From assembly GCA_023374045.1 (NCBI GenBank), contig CM041777.1, positions 482,895,594 to 482,959,593 on the forward strand: a stretch of DNA of 64,000 bases, given 5' to 3'. The notes beneath the pieces are model-generated. The model saw only the letters and a program-made list of their open reading frames with translations, was not told the origin of the DNA and searched no databases. Numbering within the stretch: the stretch's first letter is position 1; each line of letters begins with the position of its first letter. Origin of the DNA: Limonium bicolor (lineage: Eukaryota > Streptophyta > Magnoliopsida > Caryophyllales > Plumbaginaceae). The translations under genes and the position numbers were made by a program. Below, piece after piece: positions 56,825 to 64,000 of this stretch.

Positions 56825-57007
56825 CTAATTCATTGGCAAACTAATAAGTATTTGGTAATAACACGGTTGACATACTTCAAACAACTCCACTTTATTCATT
56901 AACACACTCTTTACATCATACGTTGGTTTACACTGTTGACATAACTAACACATACATAACATCTTTAACATACACTGGCTTAACAGACTACATGTTCACA
57001 CAAGGCT

Positions 57008-57765
57008 TTAAAATTGCCTGAAGGTCAAATTCAAACGTCTGGGTTTCATGTGTGTGGCATTGATCACTGCCGATGGTGCGGTATTCAGTTTGATCTTCTT
57101 GATGCCATGATATAGCATCCTTGACTGCCCACCCATAATTAACACATCTCCTGATTTCAACACTAGCTTCCTTGCGAGATCGGCACGCTTTTGCTCGCCG
57201 TACACAAACACTGCGGTATCACCAATGGACCAAGACACCACGGGTACTCCCTTACTTAGAGACTCGGGTGACTCGTCCTTATCTTGGTGTAACCCTAACC
57301 GTCCACCTTTCTGGTAGAAGTTCACAATACATAAATCTGCTTTAACACTTGGTATTGAATCTGATTCAACTTGCTGAGCAATTCCCACGGCGTGGTTAAC
57401 GACCGCAAGGAACTCCTCAGGTATCATCGGTACAGTTGCTCTGTCTTCAGCTCACACATCTTGATATGTCTTGGTGTAAGGATTCCAGTCCCTACCCATG
57501 CACATCATCTTCAATTTCATCTTCGATCCGCTCGGGTATTCGGGTGTGTAGAAACCTCTAGGTGCTGCTCCTAGTTTATCGCATCGTCGGATAATGTGGA
57601 TCTGTGCTTCCGGTGTCAGGTATCCATTTAAAAGTATCATACCTGGTTGGATGACCTGACATTGCTCCATTGGGAAGTCGGTGATGTTGATGGTGGTTTC
57701 TTCAGGGTTTGGTGTGGGTGGGATTGGATAGCAAATATTGAAGGCTCCTTTAAGTTTAGAATTAT
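57008..57765 (-). pseudogene. AlkB-type 2-oxoglutarate/Fe(II) dioxygenase exon captured in G1
   Basis: One uninterrupted exon of 252 codons, apart from a single TGA at 57452-57454. It begins after CCTAATTAG (acceptor) and ends at TAA 57008-57010. The start reads FNICYP and QPGMILLNGYLTPEAQ, like plant ALKBH1-type proteins. The core has NFYQKGGRLGLHQDKDES with the iron-binding HxD (His 57287-57289, Asp 57281-57283), SGDVLIMGGQSRMLYHG with the distal His (57107-57109), and RLNLTFRQF with the two arginines of the RX5R 2-oxoglutarate motif. AlkB enzymes oxidatively remove methyl groups from DNA or RNA bases. No host introns remain inside the domain. It sits in phase with the gag zinc-knuckle exon. 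The domain identity is firm; the substrate is unknown. Confidence 0.9.
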
Positions 57766-57892
57766 CTAATTAGGTGGCTTTCACATTATACTTTAATTCT
57801 TTACTTACATTGTGGTACACTTAGACTCACTAACACACATGCATGTAATGCGGTATGCAATCACTTATTTCATTCAACGGTTTAGGCGGTAC
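57766..57892 (-). other. Putative intron 3 of G1 (zinc-knuckle exon to AlkB exon)
   Basis: It runs from GTACCG to CTAATTAG, 127 bp, with stops in all relevant frames. The codon is split after its first base on both sides (phase 1). A longer alternative from the same donor to the acceptor at 56825 (1068 bp) would skip AlkB and also keep phase 1. Confidence 0.6.
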
Positions 57893-58237
57893 CTGGTCTA
57901 GTAGAGGGCCCTGGTGCCTCAGACCGGTCCACCACATTCAGGGCGGCCTTGCCGAATCCCGACCCCTTCCCTTTCTGGGAATCTGTGTACCTCTGGTCAA
58001 GGGGTGGCTAATTCGCCGTCTTCGGGCCATCGGTGGTCACGGTGGCCTTACCCTTCCACTGCCCCTTAGGCCTGTAGTTTCTGCCATTTGGGTTTTGGAA
58101 GCATTCGTAGTCACGATGCCCCATCTTCTTGCAGAATCGGCACTACACATCATCTCCCTTGCAGTCCTTGCCGGGGTGGTCTCCCTTGCACCACTTGCAG
58201 TAGTAGTGGCGATCGGATCCAGAGCCCGTGCTAGCTG
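57893..58237 (-). pseudogene. G1 gag exon with two zinc knuckles
   Basis: The minus strand encodes CKWCKGDHPGKDC (CX2CX3HX4C) and CRFCKKMGHRDYEC (CX2CX4HX4C), separated by a TAG at 58143-58145, followed by a lysine- and glycine-rich tail with a second TAG at 58008-58010. Such knuckles bind the genomic RNA in the particle. The exon is 345 bp, enters in phase 1 and leaves in phase 1. Both stops are one transition away from a glutamine codon, as expected from decay of methylated DNA. Confidence 0.72.
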
Positions 58238-58315
58238 CTAACACATCACACACTCAGTACATACTTCACAAAATAACAACACACACTAATTCGGTATTCG
58301 AATTTAATTAATTAC
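58238..58315 (-). other. Putative intron 2 of G1 gag
   Basis: It is 78 bp from GTAATTAATT to GATGTGTTAG, AT-rich and with stops in frame. Removing it joins two gag frames in phase 1. Confidence 0.6.
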
Positions 58316-58574
58316 CCTTGGGCGGGTAAGAGCGTAAGGGCTTAGCCGCATATGCATAGGTGAGCTGCAGAGGCTGCTCAGCAGTGGTGGTCTGGGCTTG
58401 GCCTTTGCCACCCTGTTGATGTCCTTTCTGGGACTGGGGGTATGACTTTTTCTTCTTTCCTCCCCCGTACCCTTGCGTGCTTTGGCCCTCACTCGTGGCC
58501 TTGCGCTTGAGCGCATTCTCCTCGTCCCTCAGACAGACGGTGATCTCTACAATAGCAGCGGCATGATAGCACTC
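58316..58574 (-). pseudogene. G1 gag exon, basic linker
   Basis: This 259-bp exon opens with ECYHAAAIVEITVCLRDEEN and continues with KRKATSEGQ and GGGKKKKSYPQSQKGHQQGG. This is the basic glutamine/glycine-rich linker usually found between the capsid part and the zinc knuckle of gypsy Gag. It enters in phase 0 and leaves in phase 1, and no stop occurs inside. Confidence 0.68.
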
Positions 58575-58669
58575 CTATATTTAGGGTGTTAGTTATGCCC
58601 CGCAATTCAAACTCACAATCACATTAACACACTGTACATACTTATCCACATCACACTGTAGGTCATTAC
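58575..58669 (-). other. Putative intron 1 of G1 gag
   Basis: It is 95 bp from GTAATGACC to CCCTAAATATAG. The donor follows a TAG codon (58670-58672), a glutamine codon with one transition, which gives a good donor context. Confidence 0.55.
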
Positions 58670-58833
58670 CTACAAAGTAGTATATCCGGTTGGCCCCATA
58701 CCATAGCGTAGGCGGTAGCTCAGTCCGTTGTAGAAACGGTTCACTAGAATCCGGTCTGAGTAACCCAGATCCGGCAGCAGGTGGATAAGTCTGATGAAAG
58801 CGGAGTAGTACTCATCTACCGTCATCTTATCCC
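58670..58833 (-). pseudogene. G1 Gag capsid fragment
   Basis: Minus-strand translation gives MTVDEYYSAFIRLIHLLPDL, then DRILVNRFYNGLSYRLRYGM. This is the end of the retrotransposon capsid (Retrotrans_gag) domain. The left part of gag was separated by the Tat-1 insertion at 58834 and is outside the window. Confidence 0.75.
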
Positions 58834-59596
58834 TGTTATACCCAAAATTTCAACCCCCTCAGAGTGGTCTCTAAGGCATACGTGTTACAAAGGGCAAAAT
58901 GGTCAAAATGCACCAATGCAGGATTTTCCAAGGACATTCTCGGGATTTTCTATTTTCATATGACTTGTTCATTATCTCCAAACACTTCCAAATATCATAG
59001 TCATTATGAAAGGTATTTCATGATTTTCTGATAATATTTATTCTGGAAATTAAGCTTTTAATAAGCTAGTTTCTTTAATAATTAACACATGAAATAACCT
59101 CAAAATAGAAATAAAAGGGTTTTCAAAATTAAAATAAAATTGTCACATGGTTAGCATAACTACATACAGTCATAAACCTGAAATTATTTTATTTGGAACC
59201 TTATCCCAAAATTTAAAAGAGAAATTCAATCATTTTTGCAATTTTCTCTCTCCTCTGGAAAATACCGAAGTCAAAACAAAATGTCATGAAATTTTAACAC
59301 AAGATAGAGGATGATTTTTAGAGACTAAAGCCGTTGGAATTTCGTTATTTCGACTTTCCAATCGTAAGTTATGAATTATGGGAGATTCCAGATTGTAAGA
59401 TTTTTATCTAATCGGTTATTTATCGAAATAACCTGATTCCAACTCTCAAAATTCCTAAAAATCGTCTTTTATCTTTGGTTAAAATTTCGGAATTTTTATC
59501 AACCTGTAGCATGTTTTAAAAAATCAGATTCTCTTAGAGCACAAAACCAGGGTTTTAGATAAAAATCTTGTTCTATCAACTTGGCCATGCTCTTTC

Positions 59597-59606
59597 TATA
59601 AAAGGC
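59597..59606 (+). promoter_or_regulatory. TATA box of Tat-1 LTR
   Basis: CTATAAAAGG in the Tat-1 LTR, with a purine-rich downstream region, is a good plant TATA box. In Tat-2 the equivalent place has CTATATAAGG near 61366. Confidence 0.5.
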
Positions 59607-60174
59607 CTTCCAAAAAACTACCTAGGGCAGTGGAGAACACCTCCAAAGTCAGAGAACACAGCCACAAACCTTCTTCCCACGTTTTTACACTTCCAAGCCT
59701 CAAATCAATACCGAAACACTACAGAAATCACCCCAAAATCACCAAAAACTCATCCTTTCTTCTCCTATTGAACTTCCAAGCACCAAAACACCACAAAAAC
59801 AGAAGCAAACCGTCCTTAATCATATAAGGAAGAAGAAATCAGAAACTCGGGTCGAGGTTGAACCGGATCGGCTATCAACGACGCGTTCGAAGTTTCCGGA
59901 TGTGAAGGAACAACCAAATCCCGAAGCCAAAACAGGTTAGAATTCGAATTCTTTAACTCCACTGATCACAATACGCTTCTGGTTGAAATTCCTATTCGAA
60001 CTGACTTTTTTTTGCTTCTGAATTAAGGTTTGTTTGTGTTTCTGTCCACTAACTTGTTCAAAAAGTTTCGTCCTTAATTCGTAGTCAAATTGAAAACTTT
60101 TGATCACTAACATGTTTAGAATCTTTCAGGCTACGTACCCATAAATTTTGAGCCAAAAACACCGCCGGGAACTG

Positions 60175-60445
60175 CCTCAACGCCGCCGTCCGAGGTCGGT
60201 CTGCACCCACGGACGCTATGACCGGGGTCCCGGACGCTCTGTCCGAAAGCCGCCCCGGACGGTGGTGGGATATTTTTATTTTCAAAATTTAGGGTTTTAT
60301 AAAACATGTCCGGGTCCACGGACGTCCTGTCCGTGGCCCCAGACTTTTCAAAATCTCGTTTCTATTCAAATTCGACTTTTCTGTGTAATTAGGTTAATTA
60401 GGGTCCGTGGTTTCGGACATTAGGTCCGTAGCCACGGACGGAAAC
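60175..60445 (+). repeat. GTCCG/CGGAC inverted-repeat array in the Tat-1 LTR
   Basis: Words such as ACCCACGGACG, GTCCCGGACGCTCTGTCCG, GTCCACGGACGTCCTGTCCG and GTAGCCACGGACGG are spread over 270 bp. They are mutually complementary around a GTCCG/CGGAC core. The array lies about 580 bp downstream of the TATA box, so it would be transcribed. Confidence 0.65.
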
Positions 60446-60707
60446 AAAATTTGACCTAATTCTGCCTCCGAAACCCTAGTTTAGGTATCTTGATTTCCAC
60501 TTTAATTTTCTGTAAAAAAAACGTTAAAAAATAAAAAAAAAACAGAAGCGCGCACTTAGGTTAAAAATGACTCGTAATAAGCCGTAATTAAATAAGTAGA
60601 GGAAAAACGACCTCTAGGGGTAATGAAAGTAATTTGAACCCTAATTAAGTCGAATAAACCCCGAACCCGAACTCTCCTTTCCTAATTTGATCTAGGTTAA
60701 AATTAGG

Positions 60708-60728
60708 TGGCGACTCATAACAGGTTCC
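60708..60728 (+). other. Tat-1 primer binding site (degraded)
   Basis: TGGCGACTCATAACAGG begins like the arginine-tRNA-type primer site of Tat/Ogre elements and then diverges. Confidence 0.5.
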
Positions 60729-61879
60729 AGTGAGCTAGCTTAGGTTTTAATAATTATTGTTTTATGACATAGTTATTAATCTTAGGTTATAAGTGGACCT
60801 AAAACCCGACTAGATCCTAATCAACTTTAATCAACATAGGATAGGGTTTAAAATCGAGGCTCACAGACTCTGTTATACCCAAAATTTCAACCCCCCCGGA
60901 AGAGAGTCTCTACTAATAGGCTGGTAGTGAGGGTTCCCAGTTCGATCGGCACATTTCAGAGTACTAGGGAACAGCTTAGTCTTCTCCAGGGGTATTTTTG
61001 TAATTTTTCAAGGCTCCTAAGCCCTCTATAGGCTTCCTCTCTCCTCCAAAGAAGGGTCAAATCAATTCCAAATTCTTTGAAATTTTAACCCATGATAGAG
61101 GATGACATTTTAAGCATAATGGCGTTGGAATTTTGATTTTTCGAATTTCCAATAATTTTCTAGCAATTTCTGATTGAATCTGACGAGAAATTGAATTTAA
61201 AAATATTCCAATATCCAAAAAATTCAATTCCACTTTAGAAAATTCAGAAATATCATCCTTTACCCATGTGTAAAATTTCATAATCAAATTCCTTTTGGAA
61301 GCCCTTGAGCTAAAACGTCGGTAAATCTCGGTTTTTACCGGATTTTTCTATCTTTAAGGAAGCCTATATAAGGAACCTTATCCCATGATCAAATGATAAC
61401 CTGAAGAACCCTAGACTTTCAAAGAAGGCAGCCGTCTCTTGCTCTTCACGTTTTGAACCCCAGAGCCACAATCAAACACCGAAATCTCACCAAAATCAAC
61501 ACCAAAACACATTTTTCAACTCCCAAACATCATCATCAAAACCTCACCAAAACAGCACCAAAACGTGAAGAACATCAAGAACAACAAGGAGTCAGAAGCT
61601 GGGTTCGAAGTTCTTCCGGATCCGCCGTCAACGAGGCCTCCGAAGATTCCCGACGTGAAGGAACACCACGAATCTGAAGGTAAAACAGGTTATAACTCTA
61701 CTTTTCTAACTCCCCACAACCTCATTAACTCTCTGTCAAATTTTGGGTTCAAACTAACCTTTTTACGCTTCTGTATTGCTGTTTGTTTAAGCTTCTGTCC
61801 AATAACTTGTTTACCAAGTTTCGTGCTTAATTCAAATTTTGGGTTCAAACTAACCGTTTGGTTTAATATGTGAGTCATT

Positions 61880-62454
61880 CGGGCTTCGGCCCAAAAGCTT
61901 AGACTTAGGTGATTTCTCTTCTGGCCCTATTTGAATTATCCAATTAGTTCTAGGCCCAAAAAAAAGGAAATCCACCTGAACTTGAAATAACCCACAAGTT
62001 CTGAAAATAAAACCTTTTTCTGCTTAGCAACCATCTTCTCTGGCCCAAAGAAAGTTAGGCCCATTTGTGATTTAATGACCATTCCAGCCCATGTGCTTTA
62101 CTCCAGGCCCAAACACATTCCGGCCCAAGGGCTCATTCTAGACTAGGTAGACTTCTTATTCGGGCCCTAGCCCCAAACCCTAGATCTAGGTGTCACCTCT
62201 CAGGCCCAATCAAAGCCATCTGTTTAGATTTCAGTCCAAATTCCAGTTCATAGTCTGAAAGATACTTCAGCCCAAACACCTCATTTTCTGGGTATCCTGG
62301 CCCACTTGCTTTCAGCCTAAGCCTGTTTCGATCTACCTTGTAAAGTGTCATTCTCACCTTAGTGTCTTTCAACCCATTTCCTCTTGTTAGCTAACAATGG
62401 ACTTCTTGGAAACAGGCAAGCCCGAATCTAGATACGGCAGAAGAAGGAAATATG
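61880..62454 (+). other. Tat-2 leader rich in GGCCCAA words
   Basis: GGCCCAA or GGCCC recurs roughly every 40-70 bp through this non-coding stretch. No gene or primer site was recognised. Confidence 0.45.
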
Positions 62455-63681
62455 TTCAACACGGATGCCCAGTTGGCCACAGTGCAGCAAAGGTGCAAGG
62501 TCTTGGAGTCCATTGTCGAGGAATTAAGGAGTAAGGCTAATCTCCAGAAGACAAATCAGCACACTCTGGAAAAGCTGGTGGATGAAAATCTTAACCGTAG
62601 TTACATCGAGATTGACTCCGTTAGGGCCTAAGATCCTCAAACACGTGTGGGGAAGGATGTTCCTGACAACCAACTAGCCGCAGAGGTTAAAAGGATGGAG
62701 CGCATAGAGAAAGCCAACAAACCAGCTGGCTTCGATTATTTCTCCACGGTGTCGTATCCTGAAGTTGATCTTCCCCCAAAGCTGAAGCTGCCTACACTCG
62801 CTTTGTACAAGGGTTCCTCGGATCCACAAATTCATTTGGCTATGTTTGACCGGGAAATGTCCATCTTAGGGCTCAACGACATGCAAAAAGCCAAAGTTTT
62901 CGCACGCTATCTAGACGAGACCCCTCAGCGTTGGTATCTCACTCAGAAGATGAATACCAAAACCTACGAGGAGGTTTGCGAGGCTTTCCTAAATCATTTC
63001 GAGTATGCTAAGAACCTCGAGGTCACCAAAATCGATCTGGCAGGAACTCGACAGAAAGACGGTGAGTCCATGTCTGACTTCATCAAGCGTTGGAGAAGAA
63101 AGGCTGCAGCCATGCCTACCAAAATGGACGAGCAAGAGCAAATCCGCATGATAATTGAGAACATGCGAAAATAACACAACCATGCGCTGAAATTTATGTA
63201 CTTTCCAAGTTTGGACATGTTGATGGGACAAGTCGGTATTCTAGAGGAAATGATTCATAAGGAAGGGTTGGAGCTCGAGTGTTTAAGAAACTCCGGCAGT
63301 GGCTCCAAATTATCTAAGCCAGGACCAGAAAAGGCTTATCTTCAGCCAGTAGCTTGCGCTCAAAGCAGTTTCCCAGAAGTGAATGTGGTTCAACGACCTA
63401 GAGCTCCGCATCAAAATCTTAGAGCAGTACCCTTACCACGCCGAGATTCATCGCAAAGGGAATTCACCAACATTGGCCGAGCACCAAGTCAGGCGTTCGA
63501 AGAGCTTCAGAAGAGAAACCTGCTACAGCCCCTGGCCCCTCGGCCGGGAACCACTCATTTTGGGAGGCATCTTAATCAATTCTGCCACTACCATCAGTTG
63601 CCTGGCCATTATGCTAACAATTGCCGAGCATTGAAGCACAAGATTCAAGACCTCCTCAAGCAGGGAGTCCAATTTTTCTAA
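62455..63681 (+). pseudogene. Tat-2 Gag protein
   Basis: One reading frame of about 408 codons runs from the ATG at 62455 to the TAA at 63679-63681, interrupted by TAA at 62629-62631 and 63172-63174. The N-terminus is coiled-coil-like (CKVLESIVEELRSKANLQK). The capsid domain has PPKLKLPTLALYKGSSDPQI, MFDREMSILGLNDMQKAKVF, WYLTQKMNTKTYEEVCEAF and FIKRWRRKAA. The end has the Tat-type zinc knuckle CHYHQLPGHYANNC. The protein would package the element RNA. Two single-codon breaks are the only visible damage. Confidence 0.85.
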
Positions 63682-64000
63682 GTATGCAGATCGTTTTATT
63701 TATGTTTTCCTGCATCTTCAAATTTTCCTAGTAGCTTATTTTCTTAGTAAGTTTTCAGTCACCTCAGATTGTAATCTTTATGTTTCTTTCATGATTCATA
63801 AATAAAATCATAGTTCCATTTTCACAATTTCTGTACAAACAATTTTTCATTCATTCATTGAAAAGGAAAAAACAAAAATGTTTCTCAAGGAAAGGGATCA
63901 CAGAGTAATCATTTCTCGACTATGGAATAGAACGATTTGTCTCTTGTTTCTAAAAGTTGAACATGCCACGTTAAACACCACAGCTCACCCCTAAACAAAC
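63682..64000 (+). other. Tat-2 sequence downstream of gag
   Basis: AT-rich sequence with no protease, polymerase or other frame visible up to the window end. Confidence 0.5.

Larger units (their letters stand above)
35932..58833 (-). mobile_element. G1: Tekay/Del-like Ty3/gypsy chromovirus carrying an AlkB exon
   Basis: On the minus strand the visible order is gag (exons), AlkB, protease, reverse transcriptase/RNase H, integrase with chromodomain-like tail, purine tract and 3' LTR (TGAAATACCCC … GGGGTGTTACA). The 3' LTR ends at 35932 inside C3. Three later insertions interrupt the element: CACTA-2 in the LTR, solo LTR 2 in the integrase and Tat-1 in gag at 58834. The 5' LTR and start of gag are beyond the window. 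The long LTR (about 3.8 kb without CACTA-2) and the C-terminal chromodomain-like end point to the Tekay/Del branch. Confidence 0.88.
58834..60707 (+). repeat. Tat-1 5' LTR
   Basis: It spans TGTTATACCC to just before the primer site, and the right edge is approximate. A TATA box CTATAAAAGG lies near 59597. Segments are recognisably related to 60872-61870, for example GTTCGAAGTTTCCGGATG and GTTCGAAGTTCTTCCGGATC. Confidence 0.7.
58834..60871 (+). mobile_element. Tat-1: 5' end of a Tat-like Ty3/gypsy element inserted in G1 gag
   Basis: It starts TGTTATACCCAAAATTTC exactly where the G1 gag frame ends. A 1.87-kb LTR is followed by TGGCGACTC (60708-60716), the start of the primer site used by Tat/Ogre-type elements. 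After 155 bp of internal sequence a second copy of the same LTR start appears at 60872, so Tat-1 is interrupted there. Its right end is outside the window, so the target duplication (left flank ATCCC) cannot be confirmed. Confidence 0.75.
60872..64000 (+). mobile_element. Tat-2: second Tat-like element, gag-only in the visible part
   Basis: A second TGTTATACCCAAAATTTC starts at 60872 within the Tat-1 internal region. Related LTR sequence continues to about 61870, followed by a leader rich in GGCCCA/GGCCCAA words (61880-62400) and a gag gene (62455-63681). Nothing resembling protease or polymerase follows in the remaining 319 bp. This gag-only body fits the non-autonomous TR-GAG type, but the window ends too early to be sure. 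Confidence 0.65.

Noticed and set aside
57008..57765. AlkB region as part of a plant RNA virus replicase
   Set aside because: Plant RNA viruses can carry AlkB domains, but here it is flanked by gypsy gag and protease in matching phase and resembles the plant ALKBH1-type start and end. No viral methyltransferase, helicase or polymerase is nearby.
1..64000. tRNA or rRNA genes
   Set aside because: Scanning for T-loop-like GGTTCGAATCC and paired A/B boxes and for rRNA landmarks gave no convincing candidate.

Overview
The window is nuclear DNA of a flowering plant, probably a eudicot; the species cannot be named from it. The evidence is the transposable-element content: Athila-, Tekay/Del- and Tat-like Ty3/gypsy elements, Ty1/copia elements (one SIRE-like), L1-type LINEs and CACTA transposons, several with plant-type introns. 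I found no convincing host gene, tRNA, rRNA or CRISPR. It reads as heterochromatic, deeply nested repeat DNA, and nearly every coding region is broken by stops or frameshifts.

Layout. 1-6120: 3' half of an Athila-like gypsy element (gag, protease, no reverse transcriptase); its LTR carries a complete non-coding CACTA element (3262-5023). 6121-8735: 3' half of an L1 LINE. 8870-11259: pieces of LINE ORF1. 11701-16660: complete copia element C1 with 237-bp LTRs. 16713-22134: an unidentified repeat carrying three 23-bp-periodic arrays, split by a 3.9-kb solo gypsy LTR (17944-21856). From 22135: copia element C3, split by a complete 10.4-kb SIRE-like copia (C2, 22576-32979) and then by a large Tekay/Del-like gypsy element (G1) starting at 35932.

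G1 lies on the minus strand. Its 3' LTR holds an 8.8-kb coding CACTA (39549-48370; TNP2 transposase plus a Transposase_24/Ulp1-like gene). Its integrase is split by a solo LTR of its own family (49600-54174). Its gag is cut at 58834 by a Tat-like element, which is itself interrupted at 60872 by a second member of that family with a gag-only body running to the window end.

The most unusual object is in G1: between the zinc-knuckle gag exon and the protease lies one exon (57008-57765) for an almost complete plant AlkB-type 2-oxoglutarate/Fe(II) dioxygenase with all catalytic residues. The surrounding gag is divided by phase-consistent GT-AG introns. The phases would allow the zinc-knuckle exon to join either AlkB (giving Gag-AlkB) or the protease (giving Gag-Pol). 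That would be an LTR retrotransposon carrying a captured nucleic-acid demethylase under splicing control.

A second theme is that several unrelated LTR families carry short arrays of GC-rich inverted repeats. The motif differs between families, and between related Tekay copies, yet the two hairpin arms stay complementary.
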